DNA of 64,000 nucleotides. Source: Phocaeicola massiliensis B84634 = Timone 84634 = DSM 17679 = JCM 13223. GTDB taxonomy: Bacteria; Bacteroidota; Bacteroidia; Bacteroidales; Bacteroidaceae. Position 1 is the stretch's first letter, and every line of letters begins with the position of its first letter. This document shows, piece after piece, positions 54,918 to 64,000 of this stretch. Position numbers and translations under genes: made by a program. The notes under the pieces were generated by a model. That model had not been told where the DNA came from. It did no database searches and saw nothing but the letters and a program-made list of their open reading frames with translations. Location of the stretch: positions 2,404,602 through 2,468,601 of the forward strand of contig NZ_KB905472.1 in NCBI RefSeq assembly GCF_000382445.1, in the 5' to 3' direction.

Positions 54918-54949
54918 TTCGCGTTTTTCTCAGTTTTTATATAATTTTG
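54918..54949 (+). promoter_or_regulatory. Promoter of the outer-membrane porin-like gene
   Basis: TTCG (one base off TTTG) at 54918-54921, 20-bp spacer, TAATTTTG at 54942-54949, 28 nt before the start. Confidence 0.5.
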
Positions 54950-54977
54950 CAGGCTATTAAAACAAACTCGATAAATT

Positions 54978-56195
54978 ATGAGAAGATATTCACTACTATT
55001 CACAATTTTGCTGCTATCGTCAACAACAAGTTTTGCACAACTAAAAGATTTTAGTTATAAATTCTATGGCCAAATCCGCACCGACTTATTTTACAACAGC
55101 CGGGCAAACGAAGAAACGGTAGACGGGCTTTTCTATATGTATCCCAAGGACAAAGTATATGATGCCGACGGCAAAGACTTGAACGCGACAGCCAATGGTA
55201 GTTTCTATGCTTTATATACCCGGATGGGATTGGACGTGCAAGGTCCTAAATTAGGCAATGCAAAAACTTCCGCCAAAGTAGAACTGGACTTTCGTGGTTC
55301 GGGCACTACATTTTCGGTGGTTCGCCTGCGCCATGCTTATCTGAATTTGGATTGGGGCACATCTGCTCTATTACTGGGACAAACATGGCATCCCCTGTAT
55401 GGTGATGTTGCTCCCCAAATATTAAATCTGAATATGGGAGCTCCTTTTCAGCCCTTCAGCCGTGCACCGCAAATCCGCTACCGCTACAAAACCGGAGATA
55501 TACAAATAACAGGTGCAGCCCTTTGGCAGTCACAATACCTGTCTCAAGGTCCTGAAGGCAAAAGTCAGAAGTACATCAAAAACAGTTGCGTACCCGAAAT
55601 ATATGCCGGTATTGACTATAAACACAAAGGTTTATTGATAGGAGCAGGTATCGAAATGGTATCTTTGACTCCCCGTACACAAGCCACTGTGGAAGACAAG
55701 ATATACAAAGTGAGCGAACGTATCACCAGTCTGTCATACGAAGTGCACATGAAATACAATTCTGAAAAATGGTTGGTTGCCGCCAAAAGCGTATTAGGTT
55801 CCAATCTTACACAAACCTCTATGTTGGGAGGTTATGGTATAAAATCAATTGACCCACGTACAGGCGAACAGGAATATTCACCTAACCGCAACAGTAGTTC
55901 ATGGATTAATATCGTATATGGCAAGACATGGAAACCGGCTATTTTCTTCGGTTATATGAAAAATCTCGGAACAAGTGATGCCGTGACCAATATGTATGGA
56001 ACGGGAACAAACGTAGACCAACTGCTCAGCGGAACAGCCGAACTGACTTACAATGTTCCTCATTGGAAATTAGGAGTAGAATACAATCTGACTTCTGCAT
56101 GGTATGGTTCTCTGAACCACTCCAATGGAAAAGTGGTTGATACTCATTCTGTATCTAACAACCGTTTGGTGGCAACTGCATTATTCATGTTTTAA
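54978..56195 (+). CDS. Outer-membrane porin-like beta-barrel protein
   Basis: A 405-residue protein with signal peptide (cleavage near TSFAQ). It begins FSYKFYGQIRTDLFYNSR and continues with alternating strands (YALYTRMGLDVQGPKL, AKVELDFRGSGTTFSVVRLR, HAYLNLDWGTSALLLGQTWH) and ends with LVATALFMF, a C-terminal aromatic barrel signal. The RLRHAYLNL and LLGQTWHP segments recall DcaP-like and phosphate-selective porins. Substrate unknown. No SusD partner, so not a TonB-dependent system. Transcribed alone. Confidence 0.72.
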   Translation: MRRYSLLFTILLLSSTTSFAQLKDFSYKFYGQIRTDLFYNSRANEETVDGLFYMYPKDKVYDADGKDLNATANGSFYALYTRMGLDVQGPKLGNAKTSAKVELDFRGSGTTFSVVRLRHAYLNLDWGTSALLLGQTWHPLYGDVAPQILNLNMGAPFQPFSRAPQIRYRYKTGDIQITGAALWQSQYLSQGPEGKSQKYIKNSCVPEIYAGIDYKHKGLLIGAGIEMVSLTPRTQATVEDKIYKVSERITSLSYEVHMKYNSEKWLVAAKSVLGSNLTQTSMLGGYGIKSIDPRTGEQEYSPNRNSSSWINIVYGKTWKPAIFFGYMKNLGTSDAVTNMYGTGTNVDQLLSGTAELTYNVPHWKLGVEYNLTSAWYGSLNHSNGKVVDTHSVSNNRLVATALFMF

Positions 56196-56457
56196 GAGAG
56201 CATGAGTACAGCTTCGTGCTATCTTTTCCCATATTAATGGCGGTCAAAAGAAAGCTGATAAATTGCTTTCACAAAAAATGCCCATGAATAAAAGGTTTCA
56301 AGTCCTGTTATGCGTGAAAGGAGATTGTGTCTGTCTCCTCAGTGGATATTACCCCATTGCACCACGTTACTTCTGCTACCACCCAAGGCATTGACCACCG
56401 AAAATTTGCAGGATTATGATTGCAACGATTTTTTGCCGATAAAAAGAAGCGTCAAGG

Positions 56458-56480
56458 CGGAAAGCAATATTGTTTTTCCG
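56458..56480 (+). terminator. Weak hairpin in the gap after the porin gene
   Basis: CGGAAA arms around a CAATATTG palindrome, followed by TCTCTTTTAT. It could end the porin transcript. The 56196-56588 gap otherwise holds only the promoter of the next gene. Confidence 0.3.
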
Positions 56481-56530
56481 TCTCTTTTATTTATTCCATG
56501 GAGATATTTCACAGGATTTATAGAAACTCA

Positions 56531-56562
56531 TTTGGATATTAACTCTCACTACGTTACCTTTG
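56531..56562 (+). promoter_or_regulatory. Bacteroides-type promoter of the GH123-like gene
   Basis: TTTG (56531-56534), 20-bp spacer, TACCTTTG (56555-56562). Both elements match consensus at correct spacing, 26 nt before the start. Confidence 0.75.
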
Positions 56563-56588
56563 CATGCAGAAACAAATAATCACAACCT

Positions 56589-58337
56589 ATGAAAAAACTC
56601 ATTATTCTAGGCGCTTTTTTATTTTCAATAAACAGCCTAAATGCTCAGACTTCAACAAACTACGAAGAAGCAAGTAATCCAATTTCAACCAACCCGTCTT
56701 TATGGGTTAAGGTAAGTGCTCCGCAAGTCAGTTGGGGCAGCACAGACATCAGATACAAAAAAGAAGAACCTGCTCCGATTGCCCGACTAAAAAAAGACAT
56801 TAACCTCACTGCGTGGAAAGGTGAAAGAGTTTCGGCACAGCTTGTTGTATGGACTCCCGAAGCACTCGACAACTTATCTTTTATAGTCAGTGACTTAACC
56901 TCCGGCAAAGAAACAATTTCAAAAGATAATGTCCGTACCGGTTTTGTACGTTATGTCATGACCGACGAATTGAATAAAGACGGAAAAGGCGGATGTGGCT
57001 ACCGTAAAAGTTCGGATTATGACTCTACACTTGTAGCAGACCCTATCGACCATATCGCCTCCACTTTGACAGTACCCGCCAATGCAACACAAGGCGGCTG
57101 GATCAGTGTCCGTGTACCCCAACAGGTAAAAGCCGGAAAATATACCGGTACCGTTACTGTAAAAGATGGGGATAAAGTTTTATCGGAACTGAAATTAGCA
57201 GTAAATGTAAAGAACCGCACTTTACCGGCTTCCACAGAGTGGGCTTTCCACCTTGATTTATGGCAAAATCCGTATGCCGAAGCACGTTACTATAATGTAG
57301 AGCCATTCAGCAAAGAACATTTTGACCGTATGCGTCCCGATATGCAAAACTATGTAGACGCAGGCGGAAAAGTCATCACTGCCTCTATCATGCACAAGCC
57401 TTGGAACGGACAGACTTATGATCCTTTTGAAAGTATGGTGACTTGGTTAAAGAAAGCGGACGGAACCTGGTATTTCGATTATACCGTATTCGACAAATGG
57501 GTGGAATATATGATGTCATTGGGAGTGAAGAAACAAATCAATTGCTATTCAATGGTGCCTTGGAGACTTTCTTTCCAATATTTCGACCAGGCAAGCAATT
57601 CATTCAAATACCTGGATGCCAAACCGGGCGAAGCTGCTTATGATGAATTCTGGGGCAACATGCTGACCTCTTTCGCCAAACATCTGAAAGAAAAAGGATG
57701 GTTCGACATTACACATATCTCTATGGACGAACGTCCGATGAAAGATATGCTGGCCACATTAAAAGTAATTCGCAAAGCCGATAAAGACTTTAAAGTTTCT
57801 TTAGCAGGAACCTATCATGATGAATTAGTGAAAGAATTACATGACTATTGTATCGCCATAGGCGAGAAATTCCCTGCCGAAGTGATTAAATCACGCAAAG
57901 AAGCCGGACAGGTTACTACATATTATACTTGTTGTACCGAACCCCGCCCGAATACTTTCACTTTCAGTGCACCGGCTGAAGCAGAATGGTTAGGTTGGTT
58001 TGCTGCCAAAGAGAATTTGGACGGTTATCTCCGTTGGGCTTTAAACAGTTGGGTTAAAAATCCTTTGCAAGACAGCCGTTTCACAGCATGGGCTGCCGGA
58101 GACACTTATATGATTTATCCCGAAGGACGTTCATCCATCCGTTTCGAACGTTTGATTGAAGGTATCCAATCTTACGAAAAAATCCGCATCTTAAAGGAAG
58201 AGTTCGAAAAGAAAGGAAATAAATCAGCAATCAAGAAGATTGACAAAATATTAAAGGCATTCGATGAATTCAGTCTGGAAGAGATTCCGGCTGCTACGGT
58301 TGTCACTAAGGCTAAAGAGGCTATCAACAAATATTAA
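56589..58337 (+). CDS. Secreted GH123-like glycoside hydrolase (DUF4091 domain)
   Basis: A 582-residue protein with signal peptide (SLNAQ). An N-terminal beta-sandwich (about 35-210, ending ELKLAVNVKNRTLPAS) precedes a TIM-barrel-like catalytic domain with HLDLWQNPYAEARYY, and THISMDERP carrying the adjacent Asp380-Glu381 pair. GH123 beta-N-acetylgalactosaminidases use such an Asp-Glu pair for substrate-assisted catalysis, with Glu as acid/base. C-terminal GYLRWALNSWVKNPLQDSRF and EGRSSIRFERLIEGIQSYEK are typical of the DUF4091/GH123 family. A role on host glycosphingolipid or mucin sugars is plausible. Followed by a terminator. Confidence 0.8.
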   Translation: MKKLIILGAFLFSINSLNAQTSTNYEEASNPISTNPSLWVKVSAPQVSWGSTDIRYKKEEPAPIARLKKDINLTAWKGERVSAQLVVWTPEALDNLSFIVSDLTSGKETISKDNVRTGFVRYVMTDELNKDGKGGCGYRKSSDYDSTLVADPIDHIASTLTVPANATQGGWISVRVPQQVKAGKYTGTVTVKDGDKVLSELKLAVNVKNRTLPASTEWAFHLDLWQNPYAEARYYNVEPFSKEHFDRMRPDMQNYVDAGGKVITASIMHKPWNGQTYDPFESMVTWLKKADGTWYFDYTVFDKWVEYMMSLGVKKQINCYSMVPWRLSFQYFDQASNSFKYLDAKPGEAAYDEFWGNMLTSFAKHLKEKGWFDITHISMDERPMKDMLATLKVIRKADKDFKVSLAGTYHDELVKELHDYCIAIGEKFPAEVIKSRKEAGQVTTYYTCCTEPRPNTFTFSAPAEAEWLGWFAAKENLDGYLRWALNSWVKNPLQDSRFTAWAAGDTYMIYPEGRSSIRFERLIEGIQSYEKIRILKEEFEKKGNKSAIKKIDKILKAFDEFSLEEIPAATVVTKAKEAINKY

Positions 58338-58350
58338 AAAAACATTTAGT

Positions 58351-58395
58351 GGGAGGATGTATCAGAACTTTTCAGAGGTTTTGACACATCCTCCC
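58351..58395 (+). terminator. Terminator after the GH123-like gene
   Basis: Perfect 10-bp arms GGGAGGATGT/ACATCCTCCC with a 25-nt loop containing a smaller stem (CAGAACTTTTCAGAGGTTTTG), followed by TTATTT. Confidence 0.65.
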
Positions 58396-58437
58396 TTATT
58401 TAATGTAATCTGACACTTTCAGAATAAATGAAACTCA

Positions 58438-60201
58438 TTGATGAAGAAAAGCATTATAATTAATATAATAAGTTGGCTAGGTATAAGTCTGCTTTTATTT
58501 TTTTATTTAGAACGGCAACTTGCATTCCACTATTTTTATATCGAACAATTTCGTCTGTTCCGTTTTAACCAAGACTACGCCCTCCAACTCTTTTCCCATC
58601 CCGGAGGAATTTCAGAATACATCGCTTCTTTTCTTATTCAATATTTCATCCATCCGCATATCGGACCGCTGATTATGACCTGTCTGTTTCTCTGCATCGG
58701 CATCGGTGTGCAGAACATCTGGCGAAAGCTGTCTCCCAACCTGGAAATGCCATTGGCTTATCTGATGCCGGGCATCCTGCTATTATTGGCCGATATGGAT
58801 TTCAATCATCATCTGGAAGGTATTCTTGCTTACGCATCAGTAGTGTGGATACTCAATTTATACATCCGCATCCGTTCCCCCTTTATTCGGATTCCATTCA
58901 TGGCCATCGCCTCATGGCTGCTGTTCTACTTTGCAGGTCCGGCATTCGAAGCGGTCATACTCTGTGCTATTTTCTATGAATTCTACACTAAATCATCTTT
59001 CAAATGGTACTCCCTCCTATTACTTCCTTTGGGTATTTTTCCCGCTTGTTGGTGGTATCAGACAGGATTGGGAGGAGAAGCGCGCATTGTATTCTCGCCT
59101 GATGCTTATTTCAATCCCCGATTGGTATTGCAACCTATCATTTATTATGCATGGGGAGCATTATTACTCATATTCATACTAGCCTGCCTATGCGGAAAAT
59201 TCAAAGGATTTAAAAAGAAATGGATGACCTATACCTCTCCTATTCTTCAGATTATCCTGGCAGGATGGTTCCTGCACAACGAAACAAAGACATACAACTC
59301 CCCCACATTGTACTTAGTAAAAGAGCTCGATTATTACGCCAGAACCGAACAATGGGACAAACTCCTTTCTGCTCCCCTTCGTTCCGATAAAAACGCCATG
59401 CACGCCTGTTTCCAAAATCTGGCATTGGCACAAAAAGGTATTTTGGCCGACAAAGCATTATCGCTCAAACAAGTAGGAGCAGACGGTTTATGGATTGCAT
59501 GGAATCGTTCCACCACAGCTTCCACCTTATTAAGTGATGTTTATTATGCAATGGGAAATGTGGCCCTTGCCCAACGAATGGCTTTCGAAGGAATGATTTC
59601 TTCCGAATGGACTGTAAATCCCCGTCTGCTAACCAGACTGGTGAAGACAAATTTGATTTATGGCAATCATGCCGTTGCCGGAAAATACATCAGCATGCTG
59701 GAAGACACGCATGCTTATAAAGAACAGGCAGTTGCTTTAAAACGATTCCTGAACAATGATGAAGCCATTGACAAGGACCCTGAATTGGGATTCAAACGAC
59801 GCTGCATTGCCAAGACCGACGGCTTGGCCCAGATAGAAGGAGTTCCCTACGATTTGCTCCAAATCATCGCTTCTAACCCCGAATGTAAAACAGCATTCGA
59901 ATACTTGGGCATATTCTGTCTAATGAATAAAGACATTATTCCGTTTAACCAACTTATAGAGACTTATCATAATGCCAAAGGACTGTCGCCTATGCCGGTA
60001 AGTTTCCAAGAAGCCATCATTCTTGCCCACGAAGGAGACACAGCAGCGTGGACTCGATTGGGAGTGACTCCACAAGTGGCAGAACGTTTCCGTACCTTCA
60101 AGCAAACGGTACTTCAGAATAGAGGAAGTGCTGCATTGCCCAACAAACTACATACCGGTTTCGGTAATACATACTGGTATTATTATATGTTCAAAAAATG
60201 A
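58438..60201 (+). CDS. DUF6057-like polytopic membrane protein
   Basis: A 587-residue protein. The first 285 residues hold about eight hydrophobic helices (for example IINIISWLGISLLLFFYL, YLMPGILLLLADMDF, LLLPLGIFPACWW). The remaining 300 residues are soluble, helical and TPR-like (WNRSTTASTLLSDVYYAMGN, LVKTNLIYGNHAVAGKYI). It matches the Bacteroidota DUF6057 class as I know it; function unknown. The QLFSHPGGISEYIASFLIQYF segment is characteristic. Its stop is 7 bp before the next gene, so the two are translated together. Confidence 0.72.
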   Translation: MMKKSIIINIISWLGISLLLFFYLERQLAFHYFYIEQFRLFRFNQDYALQLFSHPGGISEYIASFLIQYFIHPHIGPLIMTCLFLCIGIGVQNIWRKLSPNLEMPLAYLMPGILLLLADMDFNHHLEGILAYASVVWILNLYIRIRSPFIRIPFMAIASWLLFYFAGPAFEAVILCAIFYEFYTKSSFKWYSLLLLPLGIFPACWWYQTGLGGEARIVFSPDAYFNPRLVLQPIIYYAWGALLLIFILACLCGKFKGFKKKWMTYTSPILQIILAGWFLHNETKTYNSPTLYLVKELDYYARTEQWDKLLSAPLRSDKNAMHACFQNLALAQKGILADKALSLKQVGADGLWIAWNRSTTASTLLSDVYYAMGNVALAQRMAFEGMISSEWTVNPRLLTRLVKTNLIYGNHAVAGKYISMLEDTHAYKEQAVALKRFLNNDEAIDKDPELGFKRRCIAKTDGLAQIEGVPYDLLQIIASNPECKTAFEYLGIFCLMNKDIIPFNQLIETYHNAKGLSPMPVSFQEAIILAHEGDTAAWTRLGVTPQVAERFRTFKQTVLQNRGSAALPNKLHTGFGNTYWYYYMFKK

Positions 60202-60208
60202 AACAACC

Positions 60209-61708
60209 ATGAAGAACGCTATCTTATTCCACATATTTTTGCTTTGTATCTGTTGCATGGCTTGCACCGGCACAACTAAAGAACCGGTTGCCGATGTAAC
60301 ACTGGACGAACTGCCGTCTATCTTTCCCGATTACGCCGATGTCACCATTCCCCCACATATCGCTCCCTTACGCTTCCGATTGTCGGAGCCGGGAGACGAA
60401 GCAATAGCCGTGCTCAGCTGCGGCAATGAAAAGATGATAACGGCAGCTTCCACCGACGGGCAATTTCTCTTTCCGGAAAAAGAATGGAACAAATTACTGG
60501 ACAAAGCCGTTGGAAAAGATATTGATGTAAAAGTCTATCGAAGAGAAAAGAACGAATGGCAAAGCTATCCCACTTTTCTGTGGCATGTATCTGCCGACCC
60601 GATAGACGAATATCTGGTCTACCGATTGATAGAACCGGGATATGAACTGTGGAATAAAATGGGAATCTACCAACGTCATATCACCGATTATGAACAAACC
60701 CCTATCATCGAAAACAGCCTGACCAACCATAACTGTATGAACTGCCATTCCTTCTGCCGGCAAGACCCGGAAAAAATGCTGTTCCACATGCGTGCCGAAC
60801 TGCCGGGTACTTACATTATAAATGGAAAAAGCGTAGAAAAACTGGATACAAAAGCCGGTGAAAAGGTACAATCATTGGTTTATCCGTCATGGCATCCTTC
60901 GGGCAATTTTGTGGCTTTCTCCGTCAACAATACCCGCCAGGCTTTCCACATGAACGATAAAAACCGGATTGAAGTCTATGATTTATCTTCAGACGTGGTG
61001 GTATACGATGTAAATAAGCATGAAGTAGTGACCGACTCACTGATATTCTCCGATAAAGCTTTTGAAACTTTCCCCACTTTCTCACCGGACGGAAAAACAC
61101 TTTATTTTTGCTCGGCACAAGCCAAGGAAATTCCCAAAGACTTCAAATCAGTGAAATACAGTCTTTGTTCTATCAGCTTCGACCCTGAAACCCGACGTTT
61201 CGGTCATCAGGTAGATACACTTTACAGCAGCGAACAAGCCACCGTCCAGATAACCGGAGCAGAACACAAAAGTGCCTCCTTCCCCCGGGTCTCTCCCGAT
61301 GGAAAACAGCTCGTTTTCACGTTATCCGAATATGGAAACTTTTCCATTTGGCACAAAGATGCAGATTTATATAGAATAGATTTGGATTCGGGTGTCATGC
61401 ACCGTATGGATGAAGTAAACAGTGATGATGTGGAAAGCTATCATTCATGGAGCAGCAACAGCCGTTGGCTTGTTTTCAGCAGCCGGCGCATTGACGGTCT
61501 TTATACACGTCCATATCTGGTACATATTGATGAAAACGGAAAAACAGGAAAACCTTTTGTCCTCCCGCAAGAAGACCCTGATTTCTACTCACACTTCATG
61601 TTCTCATATAATATTCCTGAATTTGTAAAAGGTAAAGTAGAAGCCGAAGTACATACTATCGCAGACACTGCACGCAAGCCGGGAAACAGAATCAGAATGG
61701 GGGAATAA
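60209..61708 (+). CDS. PD40/TolB-like lipoprotein with a CxxCH heme motif
   Basis: A 499-residue lipoprotein starting MKNAILFHIF; the longer frame overlaps the previous gene. Lipobox CCMAC (Cys19). A first beta domain (about 45-165) is followed by NHNCMNCHSFC with Cys176, Cys179 and His180, a c-type heme attachment motif. The rest has WD40-like PD40 repeats (YPSWHPSGNFVAFSV, FPTFSPDGKTLYFCS, FPRVSPDGKQLVFTL, YHSWSSNSRWLVFSS), making a propeller. Coupled to the DUF6057-like gene. If heme is attached, this is an envelope electron-transfer or sensor protein. Confidence 0.78.
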   Translation: MKNAILFHIFLLCICCMACTGTTKEPVADVTLDELPSIFPDYADVTIPPHIAPLRFRLSEPGDEAIAVLSCGNEKMITAASTDGQFLFPEKEWNKLLDKAVGKDIDVKVYRREKNEWQSYPTFLWHVSADPIDEYLVYRLIEPGYELWNKMGIYQRHITDYEQTPIIENSLTNHNCMNCHSFCRQDPEKMLFHMRAELPGTYIINGKSVEKLDTKAGEKVQSLVYPSWHPSGNFVAFSVNNTRQAFHMNDKNRIEVYDLSSDVVVYDVNKHEVVTDSLIFSDKAFETFPTFSPDGKTLYFCSAQAKEIPKDFKSVKYSLCSISFDPETRRFGHQVDTLYSSEQATVQITGAEHKSASFPRVSPDGKQLVFTLSEYGNFSIWHKDADLYRIDLDSGVMHRMDEVNSDDVESYHSWSSNSRWLVFSSRRIDGLYTRPYLVHIDENGKTGKPFVLPQEDPDFYSHFMFSYNIPEFVKGKVEAEVHTIADTARKPGNRIRMGE

Positions 61709-61740
61709 TACTGACCGTCAGAAAGCATGTGTGAACAGAT

Positions 61741-61798
61741 ACTCCTCCTATTCACAGAAGCATTCTCATTACAGGCGTTTCTGCGAGATAGGAGGAGT
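61741..61798. terminator. Hairpin between convergent PD40 and GH35 genes
   Basis: Perfect 11-bp arms ACTCCTCCTAT/ATAGGAGGAGT with a 36-nt centre that can form an inner stem. No strong T run. Probably a bidirectional terminator. Confidence 0.5.
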
Positions 61799-61867
61799 TG
61801 CAATAGTCCCAATTGCAGACTATTACTTTTAGAACTAAGATTGTATTATAAAAACTCTAAAAAAGGA

Positions 61868-64000
61868 TCAGAAATTAAAAGGGGTACTCTTTACATAAGC
61901 CTTATACTTCTTTATCATACCCGGATACGACTCTTCAGCACGCGGCAGATAACGGAAACCGGATACTTTTACGTCTTCTCCCAAGTTTATTACAAACCGG
62001 TGAGGATATTTATCCCCATCACGAGTACTCCAATAGGTAGATTCCTGCAAGTCATATATTTTATCGGCAGTAAAGTTGCCCCAACTTGTGCTTTCACTAT
62101 CGGCATATTCAATCTTCCAATGCTGACGGGGAAGCGGCTTGCCATTTTCATCCAACAAATAGAACTCGGCTACGGCAGCATTGTCTTTTCCATCTTGTGC
62201 ACTCAATGCCTCCAGACAGAAATAACGTCCTGCAACAGTTTTTCCGAATTTAACTTCCTGCCAACCGTTGCCTGCTGTCAATTCGCCAATAGCAACCGAC
62301 TTCTCACCCTTTAGATTAAGATTTTGCCCTTTAGTGCGATGGGTGGCGGGAGCCTCAGCACGTAACATATCAAGAATAGGTTTCTTTAATCCCGATACCG
62401 TCGCTTTCTCAGGTCCCAGCAAATCAAGAACAATAATTTCATTCTTACCTTTCTTCAGCCAACAGCCGGGCATGAACAAAGTTTGTTGCGGTCCGATTTT
62501 CCAAAAACGTCCCATTGCCTTTCCATTAACCCAAACCATTCCTTTTCCCCACGTTTGCATATCCAGAAAGACATCCCCTACCCGGTCTAACTCAAATGTT
62601 GCACGATAGTAGGCAGGTGCATCAAGTTTTTCACCTTCCGCATATTTCTTTGACTCTGCAAAGTCATAATCAACCGGGAAACTATAAACTTCCCAATTCT
62701 TTAATTCCTTCTTATCAGTCTCGGTCAGCAATTCGACCTTGTTCGTAATTCCTTTACGGTCATGGATAGCCACATCAAAATTAACACGCCCCATCGCTTC
62801 AACCAGAATATCAAGTCGGGTACCTTTCTGCAACGAAGGAAGCACCAATGAATTCTGTCCTCGTCTGCGATCCAGACGTCCCAACAATTTACCATCGGCA
62901 TATACTTGTGCCCAATCGTGTACTTCGTCTATTAACAGAGTAGTGCCTTCTTTCACTTCCGGCAAAGAAGTGCGATATAAAATCGTTCCCCAACCTTGGT
63001 CGAACTGTTCCATCGGTTTGATATCCTCTGAAAGCTTCGGCTCGGGCAGATTGTCAAATAACGGAGCCACTTCCTTCAGTTCAAATTCGGGAATCTCAAT
63101 TACCGGATAGGCAGCCGGAACATCGGGTATCACTTGTGCAGAGTCGGCATACTGCATCATCATCTCCCGCAACTTATAATATTTAGGAGTCGCCCAACCC
63201 GCTTCACTGATGGGAGCATCATAATCATAAGAACTGCACATGGCAGAATAAGCAGGACTATTTGCTCCTCCCCAATGTCCAAAAGTAGTTCCTCCATGCG
63301 TCATATACAGAGAAAAAGAGATATGGCGGTCAAGCATATCTTTAATACCCGAAACCATTGTTTCGGCATCACGGGTTTCGTGTTTGCGCCCCCAATGGTC
63401 GAACCATCCGCTCCAAAACTCGCTACACATCAAAGGTGCATTCGGACGAGCTTCTTGCAACTTCTTAAACTGTGCATCAATATTGGCTCCTGTTCCGAAA
63501 TTAATTGTCCAAACCAAATCATCCAATCCGTTACGCTGAAAAGTAGAACTCCAGTCACACTGAAACAGAGGTACATCGGTAAAACCGGCTCCTTTGACTA
63601 TATCACGTATATTGGCTATATATTCTTTGTCGGTAGCATAAGCTCCGTATTCATTTTCCACCTGTACCATAATGATATTTCCTCCGCGGCTCACCTGCAA
63701 ATCCGCCAATTCCTTACCAATCTCATTCATAAAGAGTTTTGTCCTTTCAAGGAAATAGGCATCATTGGTGCGGAGCTTGATATCTTTCTTTTTCAACAAC
63801 CACCAAGGCAATCCGCCCATTTCCCATTCCGAACAGACATAAGGACCGGGACGCAACATGATGTACATTCCATGTTTCTGTGCCAAACGGCAAAATGCAG
63901 CAATGTCATTCTGCCCTTTAAAATCAAACTCGCCCTCTTTTTGTTCGTGTATGTTCCAAAAAGCATAAATACAAATGGTATTCATGCCAAGTGCCTTACA
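61868..64000 (-). CDS. GH35 beta-galactosidase (N-terminus beyond window end)
   Basis: At least 710 codons, with the frame still open at 64000 (reading CKALGMNTICIYAFWNIHE). GH35 signatures: FWNIHEQKEGEFDF, RPGPYVCSEWEMGGLPWWLL, IMVQVENEYGAY with the acid/base Glu, and LMCSEFWSGWFDHWG with the nucleophile Glu. After the TIM barrel come beta-sandwich domains (YADGKLLGRLDRR, VWVNGKAMGRFWKIGPQQT) and a C-terminal discoidin-like domain (YWSTRDGDKYPHRFVINLG). It removes terminal galactose from glycans; the linkage is unknown. Only the signal peptide and first barrel strand should be missing. Confidence 0.92.
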   Translation of the reverse strand, partial: CKALGMNTICIYAFWNIHEQKEGEFDFKGQNDIAAFCRLAQKHGMYIMLRPGPYVCSEWEMGGLPWWLLKKKDIKLRTNDAYFLERTKLFMNEIGKELADLQVSRGGNIIMVQVENEYGAYATDKEYIANIRDIVKGAGFTDVPLFQCDWSSTFQRNGLDDLVWTINFGTGANIDAQFKKLQEARPNAPLMCSEFWSGWFDHWGRKHETRDAETMVSGIKDMLDRHISFSLYMTHGGTTFGHWGGANSPAYSAMCSSYDYDAPISEAGWATPKYYKLREMMMQYADSAQVIPDVPAAYPVIEIPEFELKEVAPLFDNLPEPKLSEDIKPMEQFDQGWGTILYRTSLPEVKEGTTLLIDEVHDWAQVYADGKLLGRLDRRRGQNSLVLPSLQKGTRLDILVEAMGRVNFDVAIHDRKGITNKVELLTETDKKELKNWEVYSFPVDYDFAESKKYAEGEKLDAPAYYRATFELDRVGDVFLDMQTWGKGMVWVNGKAMGRFWKIGPQQTLFMPGCWLKKGKNEIIVLDLLGPEKATVSGLKKPILDMLRAEAPATHRTKGQNLNLKGEKSVAIGELTAGNGWQEVKFGKTVAGRYFCLEALSAQDGKDNAAVAEFYLLDENGKPLPRQHWKIEYADSESTSWGNFTADKIYDLQESTYWSTRDGDKYPHRFVINLGEDVKVSGFRYLPRAEESYPGMIKKYKAYVKSTPFNF

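Noticed and set aside
56310-56579. Small 89-codon frame upstream of the GH123-like gene
   Set aside because: No recognisable protein features, no ribosome-binding site, and its 3' end contains the promoter of the next gene.

Overview
The window looks like a chromosomal segment of a gut Bacteroides or close relative. The signs are Bacteroidota-type promoters (TTTG, about 20 bp, TAnnTTTG), abundant SCxx lipoprotein signals, fimbrillin-like lipoproteins, NigD-like and DUF4827/DUF3244 proteins, an RprX-type kinase and an EF-G2 paralogue. No rRNA, tRNA or CRISPR array was recognised.

Layout. 1-9.4 kb: 3' part missing from an rprX-like kinase, then EF-G2 (fusA2), hemW, a GH16 enzyme, glmM, a DUF4827 lipoprotein and a DHH phosphoesterase. 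9.4-19.8 kb: comEC, rpe, an ECF sigma factor with an unusual one-TM plus barrel partner, a NigD-like lipoprotein, the fmt-clc-tsaC operon and nagA. 19.9-24.2 kb: an intact IS4-family element sits in the 3' end of a DUF3244 gene; joining the flanks at the target duplication restores the frame. Next to it are a truncated lipoprotein gene and a TPR/HTH membrane regulator preceded by a 22-bp-period repeat array. 24.3-33.1 kb: an efflux operon with one adaptor, one outer-membrane factor and two RND pumps.

33.2-44.9 kb is the accessory heart of the window. An O-antigen-ligase-like/TPR membrane protein, a type I signal peptidase and a transglutaminase-like lipoprotein form one overlapping unit. Upstream on the same strand lie a CxxC lipoprotein, a beta-propeller lipoprotein, a Cys-rich exported peptide, a radical SAM/SPASM protein, two DUF1573 lipoproteins and an NVEALA-type peptide. 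A divergent membrane-anchored winged-helix regulator faces them across a promoter region with six CCTYAY-like hexamers spaced exactly 11 bp apart. I read this as a candidate regulated exported-peptide system, with cytoplasmic radical SAM chemistry plus envelope redox and protease partners; this is inference. A second beta-propeller lipoprotein follows, with a second 22-bp ACGTA array upstream of it.

45-64 kb returns to mostly core genes: folD, ffh, a MATE transporter, a FadL-like porin, two fimbrial lipoproteins, pgk, a porin, a GH123-like enzyme, a DUF6057 membrane protein paired with a PD40/CxxCH lipoprotein, and a GH35 beta-galactosidase cut by the window end.
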